A program made the translations under genes and the position numbers. The notes beneath the pieces were generated by a model. It did no database searches, was not told the DNA's origin, and was given only the letters and a program-made list of their open reading frames with translations. A DNA stretch of 64,000 nucleotides from Chryseobacterium tructae (lineage in GTDB: Bacteria > Bacteroidota > Bacteroidia > Flavobacteriales > Weeksellaceae), in the NCBI RefSeq assembly GCF_030409875.1, contig NZ_JAUFQR010000001.1, positions 2,232,001 to 2,296,000 of the forward strand, written 5' to 3'. Position 1 is the first letter of the stretch, and each line of letters begins with the position of its first letter. Positions 54,041 through 62,384 of the stretch are shown piece by piece.

Positions 54041-55207
54041 TTGAGGAAATCCATATTAACCAGACTGAATAACTGGATCATTTTTGTTGTAATGACTACT
54101 TTGGTCATTGCCATCGTGGTATCTTCTACCATATTGATTAATTTCCTGAGAAAAGAGGAGATTAAAAGGATCAATCTGCTTTCCAAGGCAATCCGAATCC
54201 AGCAGGAAGTCAAAAGTCCCGATACTGATGTTCTGGATCTGCTGCCTGAAATTCTGAATATTAACAATACGATTCCGTTTATTGTGACGGATAAATATAA
54301 AAATCCCATTCTTGATCTTGGATATTATCGCAATATCCCTGAAAGTACCATTAAAAACCCTGAAAAACTTCATGATCTGATCATTAAGATGGAAAAGAAT
54401 TATGATCCGATTGAAATTAAGGTTCCGGATGGAAATAACCAGTTTGTGTATTATGACAATTCACGATTGCTTAATAATCTGAGGTATTCACCTTATATTT
54501 TGGGGTTGTTTATTCTGCTGTATTTTGGATTTACTTTCTGGTTTTTTAAGACCATTAAAAAGACGGATGAAGGGTATCTTTGGGCTGGTTTAGCGAAAGA
54601 AACCGCCCATCAGATTGGAACACCTTTGTCTTCAATGATCGGCTGGATGGAAATTATGAAATTGGAAAATCCGGATTCCGAAGGGGTTGTGGAGATCGAA
54701 AAGGATATTGAAAGGCTAAGGACAATTTCTGAACGTTTCTCAAAAATAGGTTCAGTTCCGGAACTGAATGATATGAATTTCAATGAAACAATTCAGGAGA
54801 ACTATGATTATTTAAAGACAAGGATCTCCAGAAAGGTTGATTTTACTCTCCAGCTTCCTGCTTATATCGTTTTAGTTCCGCATAATAAAATCTTGATGAG
54901 CTGGGTCATTGAAAACCTGGTGAAAAATGCTGTTGATGCTATGAAAGGGCAGGGGACTATTGTAATGTCAGTCTTTGAAAGAAACAAAAATATACTGATT
55001 GAAGTAAAAGACAATGGGAGCGGAATGACAAGCCAGCAGGCAAGAAATGCTTTTAAGCCGGGATATTCTACCAAAAAGAGAGGCTGGGGATTAGGGTTGT
55101 CACTGGCACAAAGAGTCATTCATGAATATCATAATGGAGACATTAAGATTTCTCAGACAGAAGTAGGAAAGGGGACTACATTCAGAATTACCATTAAAAA
55201 AGTATAG
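54041..55207 (+). CDS. Sensor histidine kinase
   Basis: 388 residues from a TTG at 54041; an internal Met lies inside the first membrane helix, so TTG is favoured. Helices at ~12-35 and 155-175 flank a periplasmic domain. DHp box: K-E-T-A-H-Q-I-G-T-P with phospho-acceptor His190. HATPase: N-L-V-K-N-A-V-D-A near 290, D-N-G-S-G-M near 325, G-W-G-L-G-L near 350. No response regulator is next to it, so the partner is unlinked. It follows dacB closely and may be cotranscribed. Confidence 0.9.
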   Translation: MRKSILTRLNNWIIFVVMTTLVIAIVVSSTILINFLRKEEIKRINLLSKAIRIQQEVKSPDTDVLDLLPEILNINNTIPFIVTDKYKNPILDLGYYRNIPESTIKNPEKLHDLIIKMEKNYDPIEIKVPDGNNQFVYYDNSRLLNNLRYSPYILGLFILLYFGFTFWFFKTIKKTDEGYLWAGLAKETAHQIGTPLSSMIGWMEIMKLENPDSEGVVEIEKDIERLRTISERFSKIGSVPELNDMNFNETIQENYDYLKTRISRKVDFTLQLPAYIVLVPHNKILMSWVIENLVKNAVDAMKGQGTIVMSVFERNKNILIEVKDNGSGMTSQQARNAFKPGYSTKKRGWGLGLSLAQRVIHEYHNGDIKISQTEVGKGTTFRITIKKV

Positions 55208-55280
55208 TAGTGAAGTCTAAATCTTATCGTTTTCCAACATCTACAAGGTTTATTTAAAGATTTACCATAATATGGAATAA

Positions 55281-55310
55281 TAAAAAGCGGGGAAAATATC
55301 CCCGCTTTCT
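55281..55310 (-). terminator. Terminator of the M61 peptidase gene
   Basis: AAGCGGGG / CCCCGCTT with a T-rich tail on the minus strand, directly after the stop at 55314. Confidence 0.88.
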
Positions 55311-55313
55311 CAT

Positions 55314-57170
55314 TTATTTTTTACCTGTTAACCATTGAGTTTGTAGTTTTAATTCTTCCGGCGTCGGATTGGCTTTGAACTGGATTTTTTCTCTGTCTAC
55401 TTTATCCAGAATAGCTTTACCTTTAAGAGTCATTTTTTCATTTTTACCGGCATTGTCTCTTAAAATTGTTACCGTTACTTCCTGGCCCTCCTTAATGGTT
55501 CTGGTATAGCCCATTAAATCTGCCAGCTTGTTGATGTCAACCACTCTTCCATCTATAGCAAGTACCTTATCTGTCGTTTTAAACCCAACGCTTTTTGCAA
55601 ATGGAGATAAAGCAGCATCCTCATCAAATGCTAATGCTTGGGTTCCCGGATCGTAACCTGTTTGAGTAGGATCTTTAATGAACCAGAAAATAGGAGGAAG
55701 TTCCTTTTTGCTTACTTCTACCCCTACCATTTTCAGATATTCTGCGTAAGGAGTAGGCTGGCTTCCTGCAATATATTTATTATAAAAATCCTTGATCTGA
55801 GGATAGCCCGTTACGGTTACCAGCTCGTCAATCAATTTGTCATCTTTGAATGGTTTGTTTTCACCAAATCTTTGGGACAGTTTTCTGATCATATCACGAT
55901 ATCCCATCTCCCCATTGGATAGCTTTCTCAGTTCAATATCCATACACATGGCCAAAAGAGCTCCTTTTTCATATACATTTCTATACTGATCTTTGTAAGC
56001 ATCCTGTAACACGTTTTTACTCATTACCGTAAACGGCATGGTATCATTGTACTTCTTAGAATTATTAATCTTTTCTACAATTCTTTTAAGAAACTCATCC
56101 TTGTTGATAAGCCCTTCCTGAATTTGGAATAAATTGGCAAAATACTCAGTTCCTCCTTCATACATCCATAAGTGCTGAGACATTTTCGGATCTGCATAAT
56201 TAAAATAATGGATCTCTTCAGAATGCGTTTTTAAAGGATTTACCGTGTGGAAGAACTCATGAGAAACTACATCGGTAATCGTTTGGTCAATAGCATCTTT
56301 AGGCATTCCTTCAGGAAGAACCACGCTTGTAGATTCGTGATGTTCTAATGCTCCAAAACCATGAACGTCAGGGCCATTACCACCAGATAAGTAAAGCATA
56401 ATGGCGTACTTCTTATTGGTATTCATGTCCCCAAGGAATTTCTTTTGGGCAATCACCATCTTCTCAAGATTATCTTTGAAATCAGCAGCTTTATATTTTC
56501 CGGTTGGTGAATAAACTCCAAGAACAAGTTCCATTCCTCCTGCATTGAAGGTAATATAGTCCGGTTTGGTGTACATTAATGGTGAATCTGTAACTTTTGC
56601 ATAATTAGCAAGAGTATAGGTATCTGTAGATTCAGATTTATCCTGATCTACCAACGCTGTTGTTCCATAGAAATCAATCGGTTTTTGAATCACCAGCTGA
56701 TAAGGAACATCCTGCATATTTTCAATATATCCGACAAAACCATGCGTATTGATCATATAAACTTTTCCTTCCTCAATATCAGTTCCTGAAGGAGAAAACA
56801 CTGCTTTATGTTTTGATGTATCGGTTTCTTCATCGAAGCTGTCATTTACAAGATAAGTGATCTTGTTTAGGTTTTGAGCGTTTTTCAATGAATAGCTGTT
56901 GTCATTAACTTTTGTAAAGGCCAATTCCTTTCCTTTATTGTCATAAAACTTAATGCCCTCTATGAATCTTCCATAATCATCTACAGAATAAGTTCCCGGA
57001 ACCGTCTTTGGAAAATGAAATTTAATATCTCCTGATTTCATTTTCGGAAACTCCATGGTAACCGCTACTTTATCATCTTTTACATTAACGAGGTCGATTG
57101 TGGTTTTTATAGATTGTGCATTCGCTAAAAACGCGGCAAAAAGGCCTAAGCTAAGTGCTGTTTTTCTCAT
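55314..57170 (-). CDS. M61 family metallopeptidase (glycyl aminopeptidase-like) with PDZ domain
   Basis: 618 residues. Signal peptide 1-18 (ends A-N-A-Q). Zn site H-E-F-F-H near residue 298, third ligand Glu in W-M-Y-E-G-G-T-E-Y near 326. A PDZ domain follows near 490-590 (K-S-V-G-F-K-T-T-D-K-V-L-A-I-D-G). Exported glycyl-type aminopeptidase. Together with the M1 and T9SS proteases downstream it suggests a proteolytic, peptide-feeding lifestyle. Single-gene unit with its own terminator. Confidence 0.92.
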   Translation of the reverse strand: MRKTALSLGLFAAFLANAQSIKTTIDLVNVKDDKVAVTMEFPKMKSGDIKFHFPKTVPGTYSVDDYGRFIEGIKFYDNKGKELAFTKVNDNSYSLKNAQNLNKITYLVNDSFDEETDTSKHKAVFSPSGTDIEEGKVYMINTHGFVGYIENMQDVPYQLVIQKPIDFYGTTALVDQDKSESTDTYTLANYAKVTDSPLMYTKPDYITFNAGGMELVLGVYSPTGKYKAADFKDNLEKMVIAQKKFLGDMNTNKKYAIMLYLSGGNGPDVHGFGALEHHESTSVVLPEGMPKDAIDQTITDVVSHEFFHTVNPLKTHSEEIHYFNYADPKMSQHLWMYEGGTEYFANLFQIQEGLINKDEFLKRIVEKINNSKKYNDTMPFTVMSKNVLQDAYKDQYRNVYEKGALLAMCMDIELRKLSNGEMGYRDMIRKLSQRFGENKPFKDDKLIDELVTVTGYPQIKDFYNKYIAGSQPTPYAEYLKMVGVEVSKKELPPIFWFIKDPTQTGYDPGTQALAFDEDAALSPFAKSVGFKTTDKVLAIDGRVVDINKLADLMGYTRTIKEGQEVTVTILRDNAGKNEKMTLKGKAILDKVDREKIQFKANPTPEELKLQTQWLTGKK

Positions 57171-57261
57171 TAGGTTTGAATTTATAGTTAAATAGTTGTT
57201 TATTTTCTCATTTTGTTACGGATAGAGTATTAAACTTTTCTTAAAATTTTTACACAACAAC

Positions 57262-57303
57262 AAAAAAGGCAAATTTGCTTATTTGCGAATTTGCCTTTTT
57301 TTA
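57262..57303 (-). terminator. Terminator of the M1 peptidase gene
   Basis: AAAAAAGGCAAATTTGC / GCGAATTTGCCTTTTTTT with a short loop, directly after the stop at 57305; the T run is on the minus strand. Confidence 0.9.
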
Positions 57304-57304
57304 T

Positions 57305-58942
57305 TTATTGAACACTTAAATAATTAATATAATAATTTCGGTTAAAATCAACCGGAGTATTCTTTTTAAGCTTTACGGTCTGCCATTCTTCGGTTGGATT
57401 TATGGTCTGATTCCCATTAATAATGATTGGGAGTTTCAGATTTTTCACAATATCCGTATATCTGAATTTCAAGGTATCTCCATTTTGAGTATATTCAAGA
57501 GTAGGAATTTTAATGGTTCTCAGATACTGGTCAAAAACAGTGGAAAAATCAATTCCCGATTTTGATGAAATATAATCTTCAATTTGTTTTGTGGTAACAG
57601 TCTGGTGATAGAAATCTTTACCTAAACCTCTTAAAATCTGTCTGAATTTATCATCATTATTAATGACCTGTCTTATCGTATGAAGCATATTGGCTCCCTT
57701 TGGATACATGTCTCCACTTCCTTCATTTCTGACACCATATTTTCCAATGATAGGAACATCATTCGCAATTTTTACCTCTAAGACCAATAGCATATAGATC
57801 TGCAGACTTCTTATCAAGATAGTTTTTTCTGTAAAAAAAGAATTTCTGAGTACATGGTAAAAACTCTCATGAATCCACATATCTGCCTCATCTTTTGCGG
57901 TAATATTGTTGGCAAACCATTCGTGGCCACTTTCGTGAATGATAATATAATCCCATTTCAAGCCAATTCCTGTTCCGGAAAGATCTTTTCCGCGGTAGCC
58001 GTTTTGATAATCATTTCCATAGGCTACATTGCTTTGGTGTTCCATCCCCAGATAAGGAGAATCTACCAGTTTATAAGAGTCTTCATAGAAAGGATAAGGC
58101 CCAAACCAGTACTCAAATGCAGAAAGCATTGGTTTTACCTGTTCAAACTGTTTCTTTGCTTTTTCTAAATTGTAATCCAATACCCAGTAATCCAGATCAA
58201 GTTTTCCTTTTTCCCCATCAAAAGTATCTTTAAAATTTACATACTTTCCAATATTAGGAATAATAGAGTAGTCGTTGATAGGATTTTTTACTTCCCAGGT
58301 ATAGGTTGTTTTGTTACCATTAGTTTTTTTATCGATCAATCTTCCGTTTCCAACTCCTACAAGATCATTGGGGGTAATGATTTTCATAACGATACCATTG
58401 TCAGGTTCATCACTCCAGATATCTTTGGTCGGAAGCCAGACAGAAGACCCGATTCCCTGAACGGCAGGGCTCATCCATGGATTCCCGTTTTTATCTTTGG
58501 TAAAGACCCATCCACCATCCCAGGGGGCATTTTTAGCAATCAGCGGATTCCCGGAATAGTCAACGTCAATGGTATATTTTTCTCCTTTTTTAAACTTTTT
58601 CTTGGTCGTGATAAATATAAAATCCCCATCCTGTTTAGAGCTGGCAATGGGAAAGCTTGCCGTCACTTTTCCTGCTTTCATAGGTTGTTGCAGATCAATC
58701 TGAAATACAGGATTGGTAACATCCTTTATAATTTCAAAGCTTATTTTATTAGTTCCTTTAATGCTTTTCTGCTCAAAATCAGGTTCCACAGAAAGGTCAT
58801 ATTTTTTAACATCCCAGAAATCTCTGAATGATGTATTAGAACCTTTTAAAGTATCTTGTTTAGTATAAACTTTATCTCTTTCAAAGAATTGTCCGAAAGC
58901 AATTCCGGAAACAAATAAAAGGGTGTATGACAGCTTTTTCAT
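57305..58942 (-). CDS. M1 family metallopeptidase, with a hidden compensated frameshift
   Basis: 545 residues as read. Signal peptide (ends A-F-G-Q). Zn site H-E-S-G-H-E at 336-341 and Glu359 in the W-I-H-E-S-F helix; G-M-E-H near 299-302 is the substrate motif. Between residue 361 and about 391 the reading is nonsense. Decoded in the other frames, 57863-57769 gives T-M-Y-S-E-N-S-F-F-T-E-K-N-Y-L-D-K-K-S-A-D-L-Y-A-I-G-L-R-G-K, typical of M1 proteins. So four homopolymer-length changes (two +1, two -1) lie here, with zero net shift. Exported aminopeptidase. Confidence 0.85.
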   Translation of the reverse strand: MKKLSYTLLFVSGIAFGQFFERDKVYTKQDTLKGSNTSFRDFWDVKKYDLSVEPDFEQKSIKGTNKISFEIIKDVTNPVFQIDLQQPMKAGKVTASFPIASSKQDGDFIFITTKKKFKKGEKYTIDVDYSGNPLIAKNAPWDGGWVFTKDKNGNPWMSPAVQGIGSSVWLPTKDIWSDEPDNGIVMKIITPNDLVGVGNGRLIDKKTNGNKTTYTWEVKNPINDYSIIPNIGKYVNFKDTFDGEKGKLDLDYWVLDYNLEKAKKQFEQVKPMLSAFEYWFGPYPFYEDSYKLVDSPYLGMEHQSNVAYGNDYQNGYRGKDLSGTGIGLKWDYIIIHESGHEWFANNITAKDEADMWIHESFYHVLRNSFFTEKTILIRSLQIYMLLVLEVKIANDVPIIGKYGVRNEGSGDMYPKGANMLHTIRQVINNDDKFRQILRGLGKDFYHQTVTTKQIEDYISSKSGIDFSTVFDQYLRTIKIPTLEYTQNGDTLKFRYTDIVKNLKLPIIINGNQTINPTEEWQTVKLKKNTPVDFNRNYYINYLSVQ

Positions 58943-59037
58943 GTAAAATTAAATTAATAATCTTTTCAAAAGTATAAAATTAAATTAACAGCCCGATAAA
59001 GATGCTAGGAAAATACGGGATAATGTTCTGGAATATA

Positions 59038-59066
59038 TAAAAAAAGCCCGGCTAATGCCGGGCGTT
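59038..59066 (-). terminator. Terminator of the first T9SS metalloprotease
   Basis: GCCCGGC / GCCGGGC with loop ATTA, T run on the minus strand, right after the stop at 59083. Confidence 0.88.
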
Positions 59067-59082
59067 ATAAATATGAAAATTT

Positions 59083-62064
59083 TTATTTTTTAATAAATTT
59101 TAGGTTTGAAACAGTTCCTTTATCTTCAATTGAAATGACATACGCTCCAGTGCTTAGTCTTGAAACGGAGATTTTATTGTCTGAGATCTGACCGCTCATC
59201 ACAAGTTGTCCTGCAGCATTTGTAATAGTGAACTTTGCGTTAGGAGAAACTTTTGTTATGTTCAATACATCACTTGCCGGATTAGGATAAACTTGGATTG
59301 TACTGTTGTCTTTTGTGATATCATGAGTACTTAGCGGCTGATCATCCATGATACGAACAGGATAATCTTCAGTTTCTCCATCTCTTGCATCTGTACCATC
59401 ACACCCGTCTTGTACCTGTTTATTATAAGCCAATGTTACTCTCATAATAATGTTTCCATCAGTATAAGCGGTTGCAGGAATAGTAAAAGTTCCTGAAACA
59501 GGAGTGATGTTACTTGGAGCACTGGTAAAGATAATCTCAGAAGCAGAGAATAATCCGTCCTTGTTATAATCAATCCATGCAGTTACTCCTTCTTTATATT
59601 TTGAGTCGCTCCATTTTTTGGATACACTTATCGTATTTCCTGCCATTCCTTTTTTCAAAGTAATCAGTTTGCTCAGATCAGAAGTGTAATTTGAATATTC
59701 TGATGCTCCGCTGTCATTTGAGATTGCCGACATTCCTGCAGGGGTTACCGTAACATTGGAAATATATTCGTCTGCCGGGCTTGCAAAAATGCTACAGCCT
59801 TGATAAGGAGGTGTAAGGAAAACATTAGGGGGAGAATAAGTTCCGGTAGCAGATTGGCATACATTGGCAACCTGTGCTTCATACTTGGTGGCGTCAGTTA
59901 ATCCTGTAAGATGATAAAAATTTGCTGTTACAGGGACGGTTGTCCAGGTAGGAGCTCCCAATTTTCTGTACATTAATGAGTAAGTCCCCCCATCTACTGC
60001 GTCCCAGATTACTGTAGCTTTAGTTTGTGTAATTCCTGTGAAGGAAATTCCCGCTGGGGCAGATGAAGAACAGGTTTGAGCAGCAGAAACAGTAGCTTTT
60101 CCTATTGCATAAAATATATTATCAATAGCACTTATTCTGATTTTTATATGAGTATCTACTGGAAGTGAAGAGAAGGAATAGGTTTCAGAGCCGTCATTCG
60201 GAGTAGATGGGGCAATGACGGTCCACGTACTTCCGTTGTCTGTAGTATAGTCTATTTTAACGTTTTGTACATTATATGGAGCTGTATTGGTATTCGCTAC
60301 TTCCCAGCTGATTGTGGTTGGAATATTACTGTATGCAGAATTGGATGTTATTGTAAACGGACCATCATCACCTACTATTACTTTAGCAAGAGCACTTTGT
60401 GTCTGTTGTTGATTTGTAGCAGGATTGTTATCTCTCACTGTTATCTTAAAGTTCATGTCTCTTTTTACATTAGATACGGTTTCCCAATCTACTAAACTAG
60501 TAAGAAAGCCATCTATTACATTTGAAAATTTAGGAAAATAGCGGGTATGAGAAGAAGCGGTAGGCATGTAAGATCTGAAGTCAGCTCCCGTAGGACGATA
60601 TGAATTTACCTGACCAAAAGCAGCAGCAGCAAGATCGTATTGTTCCCATGTATAAGTCATAGGGTCATTTTCGGCATCGGTTGCACTGGCTGTTAATATA
60701 AAGGCTGTGCCCTTAGGGATTGTCTTTTGAGGAATGGGTTGTATGGTTGGTGGGGTATTGGTTGTCGCAGTTACAGTACCACAGGTTTTTGAATTTACAT
60801 AAGTCTGTACTTGTTCAATATTTTTTACATGAAAATAAGCATCTGAATTCATCTGTACATTGGCATTTGTAATTCCTGCATAGCCCATGATTGTAGAACC
60901 GGAACCTGGCTCCATTTGAGCTCCATGAAGTGCAAGAGACATGGTGTGAGCAGCTCCAAACTGATGCCCAAGTTCGTGGGCTACAAAGTCTATGTCAAAA
61001 GTGTCTCCATAAGGCTGATCCACTATATTCGGAGAGGTGATTCCTGCTCCTTTAGAGGTTTTGTCATCATTGTTAGCAGGATCAATACATACATTCCCCA
61101 CACGACCCGCAGATCCGCCACCACCTCTGTGGCCAAAGAAGTGGCCAACGTCATAGGCTCCATTACCTATACCTGCAGTGTTGGTAAGTGTTTGCTGAAC
61201 CTGTAAATTCCATGCTGATGGTGCACTATAGGAAGTTGTTCCATTGGAATTGTTATTGACAATAACATTTGAGTAGGGGTCTGTGGCTGGGTCTGTAAAA
61301 ATAATTTGTGGAAAGTCCTGAACGACCATGCGAATGCCAAAATCCTTTTCAAATACACCATTTACTCTGTTCATGGTAGCGTTAATACGTGCAGCAGCGC
61401 CCGGAACACCTCCGGCAAGTTGAGTATATTCACCGTTTACAGAAACAGCAAGTCTATAGGTTCGAAACTTTTTATCATTACTTTTATTAAAAATCCCCGC
61501 GCCATTTAATCCTTTTTTTGATTGTAGAAGCTGCTTCATTTCTTTTTTCGCTTTTTCAGGCTCCGATGTAGTACATTCAAAAGGAGATCCATCCGATGTT
61601 TTGTTAGATTTAAAGAAAACCCCATATACATCCTTTTTTTTATTGATAGGTTCTATAAATTCATATTTTCCCGTCTTAATATCAAAAAGCATCGATTGAA
61701 AATCATTCGGAGCTGTACTGAATCTTACCTGTTTGGTAGGATTGTCTAACCCAACTCCTGAATAAGCACCCAACTGATATCTCTCAGCCATTGATTTTTC
61801 AACAACAGGAGCACTGTATACGGAGAATCTTTCAATTTTTCCATCAGTAGTAGGAAGAGAAACAATTACTGGACTTCCCTGACCTGCTTCCGGAGCATTT
61901 TTTAATAATTCTCTCAGGCTATTAAGATCAAATTGGTAAGACTGTAGAATATTTACTTCTTTTCTTTCCGGATTCACCCTCTCTGACACTGGCATCCAGC
62001 GTTGTGCTTGTAGTCCCATCAGGTTTAAACCTAATGCGCAGACGAAAATAAATTTCTTTTTCAT
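59083..62064 (-). CDS. Reprolysin-like metalloprotease with fibronectin III, GEVED and T9SS sorting domains
   Basis: 993 residues. Signal peptide 1-20 (ends Q-A-Q); pro-region to ~195; Zn site H-E-L-G-H-Q-F-G-A-A-H near 361-371 (the H-E-x-x-H-x-x-G-x-x-H pattern of metzincins) with a Met-turn downstream; two Ig/FnIII-like parts (S-A-P-A-G-I-S-F-T-G near 685); a GEVED domain with W-I-D-Y-N-K-D-G-L-F and G-E-T-E-D-Y-P-V; a T9SS type A tail ending F-I-K-K. Secreted and surface-anchored protease. A truncated paralog follows upstream on the same strand. Confidence 0.93.
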   Translation of the reverse strand: MKKKFIFVCALGLNLMGLQAQRWMPVSERVNPERKEVNILQSYQFDLNSLRELLKNAPEAGQGSPVIVSLPTTDGKIERFSVYSAPVVEKSMAERYQLGAYSGVGLDNPTKQVRFSTAPNDFQSMLFDIKTGKYEFIEPINKKKDVYGVFFKSNKTSDGSPFECTTSEPEKAKKEMKQLLQSKKGLNGAGIFNKSNDKKFRTYRLAVSVNGEYTQLAGGVPGAAARINATMNRVNGVFEKDFGIRMVVQDFPQIIFTDPATDPYSNVIVNNNSNGTTSYSAPSAWNLQVQQTLTNTAGIGNGAYDVGHFFGHRGGGGSAGRVGNVCIDPANNDDKTSKGAGITSPNIVDQPYGDTFDIDFVAHELGHQFGAAHTMSLALHGAQMEPGSGSTIMGYAGITNANVQMNSDAYFHVKNIEQVQTYVNSKTCGTVTATTNTPPTIQPIPQKTIPKGTAFILTASATDAENDPMTYTWEQYDLAAAAFGQVNSYRPTGADFRSYMPTASSHTRYFPKFSNVIDGFLTSLVDWETVSNVKRDMNFKITVRDNNPATNQQQTQSALAKVIVGDDGPFTITSNSAYSNIPTTISWEVANTNTAPYNVQNVKIDYTTDNGSTWTVIAPSTPNDGSETYSFSSLPVDTHIKIRISAIDNIFYAIGKATVSAAQTCSSSAPAGISFTGITQTKATVIWDAVDGGTYSLMYRKLGAPTWTTVPVTANFYHLTGLTDATKYEAQVANVCQSATGTYSPPNVFLTPPYQGCSIFASPADEYISNVTVTPAGMSAISNDSGASEYSNYTSDLSKLITLKKGMAGNTISVSKKWSDSKYKEGVTAWIDYNKDGLFSASEIIFTSAPSNITPVSGTFTIPATAYTDGNIIMRVTLAYNKQVQDGCDGTDARDGETEDYPVRIMDDQPLSTHDITKDNSTIQVYPNPASDVLNITKVSPNAKFTITNAAGQLVMSGQISDNKISVSRLSTGAYVISIEDKGTVSNLKFIKK

Positions 62065-62338
62065 TTTACTTTATTTTTTAAATTATGTTTTTGTTTAAAA
62101 TTAATCAATTTTATTGACATAAAACAATCAATTTTGCTTATTTTGTGATTATTTAATAATTTAATTTAAATTAATTGATATTTTATTCAATTATCTTGTT
62201 TTGTTTGAAAATATTACAATCAATGGGGATTACTCAAGAAGAATATTTATAGCTCTTTGTTCTTCAATACCCATCATCAGAAATTATATTAAATAAAGTA
62301 GACTGAATCTTTTTGATGAAACCCTTAAGGATAATACA
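62065..62338. other. AT-rich gap between the two T9SS proteases
   Basis: No gene seen. Very A/T rich, with runs such as ATTTAATAATTTAATTTAAATT; should hold the promoter of the downstream protease gene, but no perfect TAnnTTTG element is seen. Confidence 0.4.
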
Positions 62339-62370
62339 TAAAAAAAGCCCGACTAGTGCCGGGCTTTATA
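62339..62370 (-). terminator. Terminator of the second T9SS protease
   Basis: AAAAAAAGCCCGACTAGTGCCGGGCTTTATAAAT. GCCCGgC-type stem with one mismatch, T run on the minus strand, just after the stop at 62385. Confidence 0.8.
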
Positions 62371-62384
62371 AATAGGAGGATTTT

